DNA of 64,000 nucleotides from Gigaspora rosea. Its lineage: Eukaryota; Glomeromycota; Glomeromycetes; Diversisporales; Gigasporaceae. The notes beneath the pieces were generated by a model. That model was not told the DNA's origin. It did no database searches and saw nothing but the letters and a program-made list of their open reading frames with translations. Each line of letters opens with the position of its first letter. Position 1 is the stretch's first letter. Made by a program: the position numbers and the translations under genes. Positions 1 through 11,230 of this stretch are shown here, piece by piece. The stretch lies in NCBI GenBank assembly GCA_003550325.1, contig QKWP01001249.1:79080-143079 (forward strand). Direction: 5' to 3'.

Positions 1-582
1 CCTAATCTATCTATGTATATTTTGGGGTCCTGTTTACTAATAAAATAATACAAAATTATAATGATCTTGGGATTCTGGAATCAGATTTTAGTAATTTTGG
101 GCTTGTTAGAATCATCTTATTGAGATGAACATTTTGTAACAAAATCATCTAAAACGGATTAGTAGATCAAAACTTATTATCAAATTTGTAAATAGCAAAT
201 TTGTCTTTTGAAATTGCTTCAAAGATTACTATAGTAGTAAATATAGTTTTATAGTTATACAAATAGTTAATTTTATACAACATGATATATTCTAACTAAT
301 ACATTTGTATTCACAAAAATAAAAGATTCTAACAATAGGGGTATTTCTAGGAATAGGGCCCATTACCTTATGTATCAGCTAGTTGGAAATTCAATTTTTT
401 TTTATATGAATGTTTTGAACAAATGATAAAAAGTTTTATTTAAACTATATATGTATATGTTTTCATGGAATAATTTTCTAAGCTAAAAATAAAATAAAAT
501 AATCAATAAACATATGCAATTTTTTTATATAGTTTTCACTTTAGTTATATGCAAATTAGTATTAGACATATTATTGGATATT
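1..582. other. AT-rich DNA, no gene seen
   Basis: No open frame of useful length and no recognisable repeat ends. It forms the left flank of the SINE insertion that follows. Confidence 0.6.
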
Positions 583-599
583 AAAAATTATTTGAATTG

Positions 600-1358
600 A
601 GACCTGCGGGTCGATTGCGTAAGTGGTTATGCTCTTAGGTCGCCAAAAGTAAGGTCGCCAGTTCAATCCCTACTAGCGGACAAGAAAAACTATACTTGAT
701 CATAAGATGGATGGAGCTGAACTAGGATGCTAGGACTGCAGTTAGTTAATTTAACCACATTTATTCGTAGTTGTGCTAATAAGGAAATAATAGACACTTT
801 CGGTGAAATTCTGGTTGAACAAAAATGTATACTTCCAGTGAAATTCTGGTTGGATGTATTATGACAAAAACAGCAGAGCATACTAACCTGATAAAGAAAA
901 AGAATCAGAATGGTCCCAGTCCTAAACCGAAACAGAAGGAGGCCCAAAAACTTTGGAAAGGCTGAAGGAAGGAAGTACCAAGAATGTTCTTTTCCATAAG
1001 TCTTGTTGCCCCGGTCGGTACAGACAACTAAAGACCCAGATGAAAGTTGGAAGCTAAAACTTCAAAAGCCTGAAGGAAGAAAGTACTGAGATATGGTCTA
1101 TTGTTGTTCTCTCTCGCCCTGGTTAGTACAGATGACTAGAGATTCTGAAAAAAGTTAGAAAATGATAACACTGCCAGCGGGCTGGATAGCTTAATTGAGG
1201 GATATCTAGGTGTCTGAGTATAGAATTAGGTTGTACAACTAGCTAAATATAGTCATAGAATGTATTACATAAAATGTATAAATAACAAGGACCTTAATAA
1301 AAAAAGAGCACCAACAGCACCCCTAGTGAAGATAGGTAGCTAGAGAAATTTCAAAAAA
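600..1358 (+). mobile_element. Long tRNA-derived SINE, complete, with target duplication
   Basis: A tRNA-like head (about 604-680) carries an A-box-like stretch at 613-629 and a B-box GTTCAATCCC at 661-670, the internal RNA polymerase III promoter of tRNA-derived SINEs. The element ends in an A-run (1353-1362). It is bracketed by a perfect 17-bp direct repeat, AAAAATTATTTGAATTG, at 583-599 and 1359-1375, the hallmark of insertion by a LINE reverse transcriptase. About 760 bp is long for a SINE. A diverged relative sharing the head and the 3' end lies on the other strand at 33886-35247. No protein is encoded; the short minus-strand ORF inside it is incidental. Confidence 0.8.
950..1165 (+). 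repeat. Imperfect tandem duplication inside the SINE
   Basis: Two units of about 110 bp, both containing a GCCTGAAGGAAG-like block, then a GGTYRGTACAGA block, then GAAAGTT/AAAAGTTAGAA, follow one another (about 950-1060 and 1063-1165). This explains part of the element's unusual length. Confidence 0.6.
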
Positions 1359-1499
1359 AAAAATTATTTGAATTGTCCTATATCAGATATAATATAATCA
1401 GACATTGTTTAATAACAATCATAGCTGTGCTATATTATATATCAGAATTGCATAGAACAATACAGAAATATCTGATGTTTGATAAAAATACCAGATATA

Positions 1500-2165
1500 T
1501 AGCCTGCACAACCTGTTGTCTTATACATATTTATGTGCAAGTAATATATTAGTATATTTTTATACATATATATATAATAATATATATTGTATATGCATAA
1601 TTTATTAACTAAATTTTATAAATTTATTAACTAAAATTTTTGTAGTTTATTAACTAACTTTAATTATTTTATTGATTAAATATTATAATACAAATTAATA
1701 ATTTATATGCTATGCTAAATAAGAAAATAATTCTAATGACTAAAACTACTAACTTTAAAAATAACCTAGCAACTAATAATATTGAAAAAACTAAGTAAAG
1801 TAATAGTATTACAATAAAAGCTTAAAAAAATTCAAAATGACTATTCTAGAATATCTCCTATAGGAACAACTCTGATTGTGGCAACTCCAAAGCAGTAACT
1901 CAAAGAAGATATTAAAATGCAATAATATAAAAGAAAGTAATAAAAAATAAAAAAAATAATAGTAAAAAATAAAACTGTGATATCACCAAAAATAATGAAA
2001 AAACATATACCAAAATTATAGTAATTTCAAAAAAGCATCGTTTAAGATATTAGATTAGCTCTAAAGATAGTTTAAAAACAATAATGATAACTAAAAAAAA
2101 TTATATAAAAATTAATGAGTTGTTAAAAAAAATTTATAAAAAAATAAAAGAAAATAATAAAAAGA
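1500..2165 (+). repeat. Copy of a dispersed repeat also at 35252-36000 (reverse)
   Basis: The order of short blocks (TTTATGTGCA, repeated TTATTAACTAAA, AACAACTCTGATTG, ATATAAAAATTAATGAG, ATAAAAGAA) matches the reverse complement of 35252-36000 over several hundred bases. No coding potential is seen. Confidence 0.7.
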
Positions 2166-2520
2166 ATTTAATAATTTTGCACCTTATATAATTTGGTATA
2201 ACATGAAATCAAAACAACCAAAATAACCCATTTTTTGTTAGTTAGAGTTAGATAAGGATAAATAGTGTATAGACAAGAAAAGAGATTTTTATAGTAAAAT
2301 TTTGCAAGGAATTTTTTTTTGTTAGAGCACAAAGAGTGGTTTTATAAGCAAAATTATGAGCAACAAGTGATTTTTTAAAAGATTACTATTTTTTCTCAAT
2401 TTTATGTTATATTTGATTCTATAACCTAATTGGTTTATTAGATGGGTGCATTACAATGCATATGTGCTAAATTATATAAACCTAATAAAAATTATAAGAG
2501 TAAAAAAAAAGCAAATATTT

Positions 2521-3600
2521 ATGTGTTTACAAACCAAATATAATTTGTGCATATTAATGCACAGAAATTATTATTGTTAAGTACAAAAAAAAACAAAAAA
2601 ATAACAAAATGAATGTTTTTGTGTACATCAATGCATGAAATTTATAATTATTAAGAATCTTAATAATTATTACATAAATATACTGAATTATGATCATTAA
2701 GAATCTTATGAACATCATGTTAGTATATAAAATTATAATTGGTAAGGATCTTAACAATTGTAACAATTGTAATATTATGCACAAAAATTATGATCGTTAA
2801 GGGTAGAGTATACATAGATCAATTTTCATATAATATGCATACAAATAAGGACCTTATATAGAGAATAAAAATATGCCACTAATAAAAATTTTTGAGAATG
2901 CAATTAATTTTTTTTCAAAATCTTATATTTTGTAAATTAAAATATGCTCTTTCTAAAGAAATAATTTTTAATAAACAATTATTTTAAAAAGTATACTTAT
3001 ATATATCATATTATAAAGATTGCTACAATGGTCTCAAATTTGCTCAGTGCACAAAATCGTTAATTTTGATTGGTTAGATCATATGATCATCATATGATTT
3101 TTGTAAACAAAAAATCAATACCAAAATTTTATTATGTGCTTCTTAGTGAATATCTAACCAATATTAATAATTTACTACTATTAGGATCAAAATACCTACT
3201 TTACAATATTTATAATAAATTTTAAAATAACTTACTTAACAGTTAATAAAATTTTAATTTTAAAAAGAAAAATTTTTGCTATCAAGATTATATGAAAATT
3301 AATCTGAATATACTCTATCTTTAAAAATCTTAACAATTGGACAAACATAATAATAATAACTGAAACTATAATTGTTAAGAAGTCTTAATGATTGTGTAAA
3401 TCATAATATTATATACAGAAATGATAGTTAAAATTGATCATTAAGGAATTTTGATAATTGTGATGATTATAATATCTATGTACTGAAATTTTGATTATTA
3501 AAAATCTTAATGATTGTGCATATCAGAACATGAAAATTATAATTATAATCATTAAGAATTTTGACAATTGCATACATTAGTGCACAAAAATTATACCATA
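2521..3600 (-). repeat. Palindromic minisatellite family, copy 1
   Basis: Degenerate tandem units of about 50-57 bp contain a near-palindrome of the form GTTAAGATTCTTAA plus CATAATTTTTGTGCA. The same units occur at 33240-33760 and 38040-38640, and a fragment lies at 10950-11050. The flank TTGTGCATATTAATGCA... and the A-tract next to it are also shared, in reverse, with 33770-33840 and 38680-38760. About 300 bp in the middle (3000-3300) is related to 13680-13990 and 37680-37830. Confidence 0.65.
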
Positions 3601-3765
3601 GATTCCTGAAAATAAGCTACTCCGAAAATAAGCAGCCCTTTCGGTTTTGGGCAAGAAACCTAAAAACCTCTAATACCCGAAAATAAGCTACCTCATGTTT
3701 TCAAGCCAAAAACAATAGTAATTCTTTTTATTCTGAAAATAAGCTACCTCTCAAATCCATACAAT
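3594..3765 (+). repeat. Fragment of a TIR element with CCGAAAATAAGC repeats
   Basis: Starts with ACCATAGATTCCTGAAAA and repeats the block CGAAAATAAGC three times. The reverse complement of the same end (ACCGTAGATTCCCGAAAA) lies at 10935-10952, so both belong to one dispersed family. The other end is not visible here. Confidence 0.5.
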
Positions 3766-3775
3766 AGTGAATAAA

Positions 3776-3839
3776 CAAGTTTCCAGTAATGCTTATTATT
3801 TTCCCAGTGGGAAAATAACAAGAATTACTTGGAAACTTG
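3776..3839. repeat. Near-perfect hairpin, arms about 31 bp
   Basis: An arm starting CAAGTTTCCAGTAATG at 3776 is followed after one base by its inverted copy ending in CTTGGAAACTTG at 3839. A cruciform or a folded RNA is possible; the function is unknown. It may be the end of the neighbouring TIR element fragment. Confidence 0.75.
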
Positions 3840-3960
3840 ATTATTTCACTGTCACGATATCATTTCCTAACCGAGGATTTCTATACGTACATGCATATAT
3901 ATTTACTATTGTTATCGATATCTTCTTCCCACGCTAACTTGATTCCATTAGTGAACATAC

Positions 3961-4513
3961 TGTTATAGAACGAGTTTTAGTATTAGTTTCTTTAATGTTT
4001 TTTCTAGGTATTATTTTAATTATATTTTATTATCTTATTTTATTAAATTATTTTATATTATTTTATATTATTAACTAAATATGGCTTAGTTAGAAGTACA
4101 AGTAACATGGTTAACCATTTCTACATTTTTACCATTTCTACTATTTCTACCATTTCTACCAATTCTGCCATTTGTACTATTGTAACTAATAGCTATAAAA
4201 AGATATATAAACCCTAGCTTTTATCCCTTCTTAACTTTAGGATTTGTTCCCTGCAATTCTTTAGTTATAGGAATTCTTTAGGCAAAGAAGCCTTTAGATA
4301 GTCTTGTAGCAAAGTCTTGTAACGTACTTAAATAAAATATATCTTTGCCCAACTAAATACACTCCTGTTATTTGAGTAAAATATATTGAACTGCCACAGT
4401 GAGGAAACATTCCACTTTCATACTACTTCATATCTTCTCTGACCCTACAAAATCCCTGTTGCCATGTGCTATGTTGCTAGTGGTATATTAAGAAGGCTAT
4501 ACCACTTGTAACA
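3961..4513 (+). repeat. 5' LTR
   Basis: Runs from TGTTATAGAACGAG to CACTTGTAACA. A TATA-like CTATAAAAAG at about 4193 and AATAAA at about 4332 fit the promoter and polyadenylation signal of a U3-R-U5 layout. A short CCATTTCTA microsatellite varies between the two LTRs. It matches 9472-10011. Confidence 0.85.
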
Positions 4514-4530
4514 TTTTGGTGCCTTCTGGT
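4514..4530 (+). promoter_or_regulatory. Candidate primer-binding site
   Basis: TTTTGGTGCCTTCTGG directly follows the 5' LTR. TGGTGCC could pair with a tRNA 3' end of the form GGCACCA. The tRNA has not been identified. Confidence 0.45.
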
Positions 4531-4757
4531 AGAAAGTAGCCAAAAACAATTGGAAAGCATTAAAATCTGTTGCAAATATTAAAAACAGCCAGAACTTTTA
4601 GGACCTCCTTCTCCTTTTTGAAAATTAAAGTAGCCAGGAACATTGTTCAAATATTGAAGTGTGGAAACATTAAGTTGAATCCTTTCATTCTTCTTCTTTT
4701 GGGAAAGATTATTTCTTTTATTTACGTCTGACTATTACCAAGGAGTAATAGTTTTGG

Positions 4758-4900
4758 TTTTCCTGTCAAATTGAAAGAGATTTGTTCAGAAGGGCATACT
4801 TGAAGCCTCTTCCATTTGTTACACCAGTATTTCCTGTCGAATTGAAAGAGATTTGTCAGAAGGGCATACTTGAAGCCTCTGCTTTTGTAGCACTCCATTT
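4758..4900 (+). repeat. Direct tandem duplication, about 72 bp x 2
   Basis: The block TTTCCTGTCRAATTGAAAG through ACTTGAAGCCTCT appears twice in succession (about 4758-4826 and 4829-4898), with few differences. It lies in the leader of the LTR element. Confidence 0.8.
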
Positions 4901-4985
4901 AGTTATTTAGTTTTTTTTTGACACAGTTTAAGCATTTAATAATGAAAATTTTTATGAAATGAAAAACCTCTCACTTTCTTAAAAT

Positions 4986-5560
4986 TTGGTTCTCACCAAA
5001 TCTCCAACTCTACAAAATCCCAAATCTACCAAATTTACATCAACTCCACATTCACTAAAATCTGACTATATTAAACCCCAACTTTACAAATTCGACTCCA
5101 AATACCCACTATATATAAAAATAACAAAAACATTTCACTATTTATTATTTATTTATCTCTTTATTTAATATATTTTAACTTAATTTAATACATATACCAA
5201 ACCCAAACCTACTTCTAATTTCTAATCCCTAAACCCAACTATTTTAGAAATCTTATCTTTAAACCCGATCCCCCACTATCTACTTTTTTCCCTCAACCAC
5301 GAATTTATCCTTATAACCGTCTCTTCCGAATACCCCATTTTTAACTAACCAAAGCTCCCAAATCTAACCCAACTTTAGAGTCCATCTCTAATCACCCTTT
5401 CCAAACCAAATTCTAAACCCGTCTTCTACCTTTATCTGCTTCTTACCTCTAAACCTACTCTAAACCTTTATTCCTTATAACCCGCTAAACACCCAAACCC
5501 TAACCTCACTTACTTCTAATTAATTAACCTTAAACCTGAATCTATCTTAATAATCTATCA
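4986..5560. other. G-depleted segment in the LTR element
   Basis: The plus strand is almost free of G for more than 500 bases and is rich in C, A and T, with recurring AAACCC/AACCCTAA-like words. Short open frames here are composition effects. See findings. Confidence 0.6.
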
Positions 5561-5989
5561 CAGATACTCTATATTTTAATCCCGAAACCCGACTCTCCCT
5601 ACTAACTCTAACACTTCCTCCCTTATAACTGCATTCAAGCAGACGTAATACAATTATCACTTCAGTTGCTCTCTTTGAAAAGATTCCAAGATTGGACAGC
5701 CAAGTCCGTGAATGATCTGCTGAATTTGGTTTACTAGCACTCACGATCAGAACGAAAATGTCCCAATTTCTTATCTGCAAATATCAACATTCTAGATTCG
5801 CCAAAATCCCGATTTCATATCCTCTATATCTAATCTCTATTTGAATTTCGACACTCCAAAAATCCCGTCTTCTAACCTATTCGCCGAACTTAATTTACAA
5901 TCCAAAAAATTAGAATAAACGAAAAATATATATATACAAAAAAAAAAAAATTTTTTTATAGAAAATGAAATGTAATACTTAATCTACGT

Positions 5990-7450
5990 AGGAACTAGCA
6001 CTGCCAGACCCAAGCCCAAGACCTGAAAAAGCCAGACAAGCCTCAACATAGAAAGAAAAGTCCAGACCTACCAAGGACAATGTTGAATAGGCAAAGACCA
6101 ACTCAAGACCCAGGATACCCAGAATGAACAGAATCAAGACCTACCAGACCTATGTCGCATACCACCAGAGAAGAGAAAGACAAGATCTGATAAAGACCAC
6201 CTACAAGAATAAATTATTAAATATATATCTCAAGTCAAAAAAAAAAAGCATAATAATAATAATAATACTTAGCCTACACTAAAATGGACCACAAGCATAT
6301 CAATCACACCAACATCGAAGCAAGATCATTCTTGAAGAAGCATAAAAAAAAAAAAATCAAATCATATTTATGAACGTCTGACACCGGCCCACAAGGAAAG
6401 AACCTATATAAACCAGGTGCCTAGTTTCAGACCCAAGACCCTACAGACGCCCAGCCAGATATTCACCATTTTCTAATACTCGGCGGACCCATCGAAGATT
6501 TGAATATTACAAGACCCAGATAATAAATTCCAATCTAAGGCTCTACAAAACATATTCAAATGTCACTGACCAAATTCAGGTGTTTCATTACTAGCGATAT
6601 TTCGCTCACTCGGACCAAGCGAAAACAAAGACAAGACCCTACCAAAAGCGAAGATTTTGACCGGACTTACAAGACCACACCCACAAGACAAGTCCAACGA
6701 AGCAACACCGGAATCAATGAAAATATACAAAACTCAGGCCCAAGAACCCTTAGAAAAAAGAAAAAAAAAGAAGAAGAGAGAAAAAATATTACCTACATCG
6801 AAAATACGCAAATACCAAAGACGAAGTTGAACGTAGTTGGGATCAGATAAAGACAAATCGAGCCCAAGACCCTACAAAGCAAGTAAGAAAGACCTGACCT
6901 AGTGACACAAATGTGTAATAACAGTTAAAGACGTACCACCCTGAGCACTAGGACCTCTGAAGAAAGACAGCAAATACAGAACGACTATTTCATACTAACA
7001 AAGATTTGATACAGAAGCCCCAGAAAGACAAGACAAGACTACCAAAGCTGCAGAGCTGAATAAACCAACCAAGCCAGACAGAAGTAAAGACAACCAGAAA
7101 TAACCGACTGACAAAGACACAGCACCAAAGCCCCACATACGACAAAATCCATGACCACGAGAATTTCAAAGCGAAGTGAAACCTAGGAAAAACAAGACTA
7201 CGCTAATAAAAAATCGTGAACTACGACTCAGAAATAATGGGTACTAGAAACAGCACCTATCTTAATATTTAGGACTATACCCGGACTGACGATAGAATCA
7301 CAAGACCTTTGACTTACAAGATAAAAGAAAATTGTACGCTGAAAAAACAATGCCGAAACAAGTATATGACAAAGACTTCAACACCAACTATTATGGTGAA
7401 GACCACGAGCTCCAGTAACGATGACTCCTAGAATTAACAACGATTTCAGG
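5990..7450 (+). other. A/C/G-rich, T-poor internal region of the LTR element
   Basis: The plus strand is rich in AAGACC and CAAGACCCTACA words and poor in T, in contrast to the rest of the window. The longest plus frame (6560-6850, 96 codons, Lys/Thr/Arg-rich) matches no family I recognise. It could be a decayed gag or an RNA-packaging leader. Confidence 0.4.
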
Positions 7451-7900
7451 ATCTATATTTTAAAAAAAAAAAAAAAGAAAAAGAGTTAACATATACAACT
7501 CGGAAAAATTATTAATTTAATATTACACATGATCTTCTAGTGTAACGTAATGACTATTACTATGATGATGACCGACAGAACATGTACTATGAAGCGTAAT
7601 CGAAATTAAGAGTCGTAACTGCGAAAATTTATACTAACGGTTACCTGCGTCACTTACAGAGCTACGCAAAGTATTCGACGAACATTAAATAATTAACTGA
7701 AAAAGATAACAATAGACAAAGACTTTACTTTATTTACACTTAAAATTTTTAGATACAGAAACTTCAAAACTTTATTATTACATCGAAACACTTTTCAATT
7801 TTATTAACTTTATTAATATCATTTACTATTTATTTTTAAAACTCAATATTATTTTATTCATTATTATTACTATTACAACATTAATTATTACTCATATTAT

Positions 7901-8335
7901 TTACAAAATTTCGAAAAATTTAAGAATTTTATTTACAAGAATAATTAAAATAGATACAAAAATTATTTGTAAAATAATACGACGATTTCTATTTACTTCT
8001 TCAACCCTTCTCCACCACTCTCTATTTTCTTCTTCCAACTCTCAATTTTCTTCTTCCAACTCTTTATTTTCTTCTTCCAACTCACTAGCTTCTTCGATTT
8101 TTCTTTCTACTTCTCCAACTCTTCTTCTCAAAACCGTATTCTCATCTTCTAAGTTTGCCGCCCAAGCCCTCCACCTATTTCGTTCTAGAATCATCTGCTC
8201 ATATCGACTTGCTTGCAGAAAGGCCTTGACATCGGGAGGATTTATTTCTTGCACTTGCTCTTGATAGACTATCAGGCGGTTTTGGAGTCTAGGCATTCGA
8301 GAAGGGATGGAATCAGCTTTCTTAGTACGAGTCAT
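7901..8335 (-). pseudogene. Antisense ORF in the LTR element: coiled coil plus membrane anchor, one stop
   Basis: From the ATG at 8335 there are 97 codons, then an in-frame TGA (8042-8044), and the same frame runs on to TAA at 7901-7903 (about 145 codons in all). The N-terminus is basic (MTRTKKADS). A helical part follows, then an acidic coiled coil with heptads of the form ELEEENK, ELEEEN(stop), ELEEENR, where the stop occupies the K/R position. The last part holds a hydrophobic stretch (IILQIIFVSILIIL) that could span a membrane. The family was not recognised. The ORF is antisense to the retroelement, as are the aORFs described in some plant LTR elements. It is either dead by one substitution or ends early as a 97-residue soluble protein. 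Confidence 0.5.
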
Positions 8336-9455
8336 TTATAAATAAAAATAATTAGAAACGACTATTTCTAAGCATTATGTATACTGAAAAAGGTGAAATA
8401 AAATGAACACAAGTGCGTTGGTCACCACACTTGTAAAAGACTGAGCTGAAGCAGAAAATCTCTACTGGGGCGACTACTACAGTGGTAAAACCGAATGTAA
8501 AGCGCTCACTCAGATATAGAAGACTGGCTTCGCACACAGCAAGTGCTGAGGCTAAGCTCACAGCCTGAAAGTATACACACCTGAAGAAAGGCAAGGCAAA
8601 GCGAAAAGTCGATGAAAAGTTTTTATAAAAAGAAAATTTATTATCTAAACAAGAAAAAGAAAACAAATTAATTAGAAAATTTTAGAAAGAAAAAAGAACA
8701 ATAGAAAAAGGAATAGTAAAAGGAATATTAACTGGGGAAGATTTTGAGCAAAAATTTTGAAGGAAATGAAATATTTAAGATACAGATTTTAAATAAAATG
8801 GACAATAGAGATGATTATTCCAAAATGGAAAATCAATCAACAATGAGAAAATTACAACGATAAGAAAATAATTCACAGAATGAAAAATTAGCTGATGATA
8901 AACAGCAATTATAAAAATAGAAGCTAATTTTAGATGAATCGATAAGAAAAGTTAGAAGAACTCACAACTTTTATGGGAAGAAAGCAACAATGAAATTGCC
9001 AAAACACATGTTGAGCAAAATTTTTGACAAGTTTTGCCAAGTTTTGTTGAACACTTTCAAACCAAATTTTTGCACATGAACAATACAAATCTATATTAGA
9101 TTTTCTACCACTATTATAATTTTTATTACTATATTTGAAAGTTTCCCCAACAATTCTAAAAATATTACCAAGAGATACAAAACCAAAATAGACAAAGTAC
9201 TAGAAACAGGAAAAGATCCAGGGACACCAATTACTCAGACAATAGAATACAAAATAGAAACTTTTATTTTTTAGCCTCAAACCTTAGCCACATCTATTAA
9301 ATTAATCATGTGCTAAAATCAAGCAAAGAAACTATCGAAGGACCCAGAATTTAATAAAGTACTAGATACAGATTTAATTTTATAATTAGATAGTATATGA
9401 TTTCCTTTATAATTTTTCAAAAGTTATTAGATTTAGGAACTCACAGAGTTTGTTC

Positions 9456-9470
9456 TAAAAGGAGACAGAA
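9456..9470 (+). promoter_or_regulatory. Polypurine-tract candidate
   Basis: AAAAGGAGACAGAAA immediately precedes the 3' LTR, the expected place for plus-strand priming in reverse transcription. Confidence 0.6.
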
Positions 9471-9471
9471 A

Positions 9472-10011
9472 TGTTATAGAACGAGTTTTAGTATTAGTTT
9501 CTTTAATGTATTTTCTAGGTATTATTTTAATTATATTTTATTGGATTATTTTATTATCTTATTTTATTATATTATTTTATATTATTTTATATTATTAACT
9601 AAATATGGCTTAGTTAGAAGTACAAGTATCATGGTTAACCATTTCTACCATTTCTACCATTTCTGCCATTTGTACCATTGTAACTAATAGCTATAAAAAG
9701 ATATATAAACCCTAGCTTTTATTCCTTTTTAACTTTAGGATTTGTTCCCTGCAATTCTTTAGTTATAGGAATTTTTAGGCACAGAAACCTTTAGATAGTC
9801 TTGTAGCAAAGTCTTGTAATGTACTTAAATAAAATATATCTTTGCCTCACTAAATACACTTCTGTTTTTTGAGTAAAATATATTGAACTGCCACAGTGAG
9901 GAAACATTCCACTTCCACACCGCTTCATAATCTTCTCTGATCTTACAAGATCCCTGTCGTCATGTGCTATGTTGCTAGTGGTATATTAAGAAGGCTATAC
10001 CACTTGTAACA
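9472..10011 (+). repeat. 3' LTR
   Basis: Matches 3961-4513 apart from small indels in the CCATTTCTA run and scattered substitutions. It ends TAACA and is followed by the target duplicate ATAC at 10012-10015. Confidence 0.85.
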
Positions 10012-10015
10012 ATAC

Positions 10016-10302
10016 TACAAATTAAAAAATTAAATAAATTAGTAAAATAAAAGCGAACCAAATAAATCAAAAAAATAAATAAATTATAAATAAATAAGTT
10101 AAATAAAAAATTTAATTAAAATAGATAAAAAAAGAAAAATTAAATAGCAAAAAAAATAAAATAAAATAAAAAATAAAAAAATAAAATAAAATAATAATAA
10201 AAATAGATCGAAAAAAAATAAAATAAAAATAATTAAATAATGTTAAAAAAATAAAATTAAAAAAATTGAATAAAAAAAATAAAATTAAAAAAATTAAAAA
10301 AA
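10016..10302. repeat. A-rich low-complexity DNA
   Basis: Mainly AAATAAAATAAA-type sequence running into the assembly gap. No gene. Confidence 0.8.
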
Positions 10303-10570
10303 NNNNNNNNNNNNNNNNNNNNNNNNNNNNNNNNNNNNNNNNNNNNNNNNNNNNNNNNNNNNNNNNNNNNNNNNNNNNNNNNNNNNNNNNNNNNNNNNNN
10401 NNNNNNNNNNNNNNNNNNNNNNNNNNNNNNNNNNNNNNNNNNNNNNNNNNNNNNNNNNNNNNNNNNNNNNNNNNNNNNNNNNNNNNNNNNNNNNNNNNNN
10501 NNNNNNNNNNNNNNNNNNNNNNNNNNNNNNNNNNNNNNNNNNNNNNNNNNNNNNNNNNNNNNNNNNNNNN
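10303..10570. other. Assembly gap (268 N)
   Basis: Unknown bases, flanked on the right by a pure A-run (10571-10644). The run probably broke the assembly, and the gap length may be arbitrary. Confidence 0.99.
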
Positions 10571-10644
<74 letters not shown>

Positions 10645-10648
<4 letters not shown>

Positions 10649-10952
10649 AATAAATAATACCAGTAATATAAATTATAGTAGCGATATTGCATAGTATGTA
10701 CATATATACTACCATAGTTTAATAATGCATATGCCCAAAGCCTTAGTACATACATACATATAAAAACCTGTTTGAACCTCAATGCGCAAGTTTTTATGCG
10801 TGCGAATTTTTTTAAAAATAACACCCAATAATAAACAACCTTTGCTATCGGGTATAAATTTTTAAAAACTGTATCCCCAAAATAAGCACACCTAATTTTT
10901 TTGCTTAAAATCATCCAAAAAAAGGTTGCTTATTTTCGGGAATCTACGGTAA
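10645..10952 (-). repeat. TIR element fragment, relative of 3594-3765
   Basis: The right end reads GCTTATTTTCGGGAATCTACGGT, the inverse of the start at 3594. Internal GCTTATTTT and CCCCAAAATAAGC words recur. The left side runs into the A-run and the gap. A piece of the palindromic minisatellite follows (10950-11050). Confidence 0.5.
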
Positions 10953-11063
10953 TTGTTAAGAATCTCAGCAATTGTACATGTTAGTACACAAAAATTATGA
11001 TTGTTAAGAATCTTAATGATTGTGCATATTAGTATTGTGTAATTATTAGAATTAATATACAGT

Positions 11064-11230
11064 CAGACCTCTCTAAATGCATCCCCCCTAGATGCATAAC
11101 CTCTTTAAATGCATATTAATTGTCTGGCCCATTGACGGGCTTAATAAATAAGTGTATATTCTTTATTCTGCATATGCATACTATTTTCTTGGACCATCTA
11201 TATAAATCCCCTCTATAAATGCATATCACG
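11064..11230 (+). mobile_element. 5' end of a pogo/mariner-like MITE
   Basis: TA followed by CAGTCAGACCTCTCTAAATG, with repeated TAAATGCAT words inside, resembles the TIRs of pogo-type elements and the element at 16066-16255. No right-hand inverted end was found, so it is probably truncated. The following 1 kb (to 12200) is AT-rich with no gene seen. Confidence 0.45.

Larger units (their letters stand above)
3961..10011 (+). mobile_element. Complete but non-autonomous LTR retroelement
   Basis: Two direct LTRs (3961-4513 and 9472-10011) of about 550 bp, very similar to each other, both begin TGTTA and end TAACA. The 4-bp repeat ATAC flanks the whole element (3957-3960 and 10012-10015). A primer-binding-site candidate follows the first LTR and a purine tract precedes the second. 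The 4.96-kb internal part holds no recognisable gag, protease, reverse transcriptase or integrase, so the element resembles a large non-autonomous derivative. It carries an antisense ORF (7901-8335). The copia or gypsy class cannot be decided from this sequence. Confidence 0.85.

Noticed and set aside
600-680. Functional tRNA gene
   Set aside because: The A and B boxes are present, but the stems do not fold cleanly, and the segment is the head of a repeated element with A-tail and target duplication.
4986-5530. Interstitial telomere
   Set aside because: AACCCTAA-like words occur but not as a regular tandem array; they fit general G-depletion.
6560-6850. Gag protein of the LTR element
   Set aside because: Lys/Arg/Thr richness follows from the local A/C/G composition; no capsid or zinc-knuckle motif is present.
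8352-8666. 104-codon minus-strand protein next to the antisense ORF
   Set aside because: Residue use (Phe, Ser, Val, Cys) looks like non-coding translation; no motif and no relation to the coiled-coil ORF.
10266-10914. Open frames of 142 and 206 codons across the gap
   Set aside because: They consist of unknown bases plus poly-A/poly-T translation.
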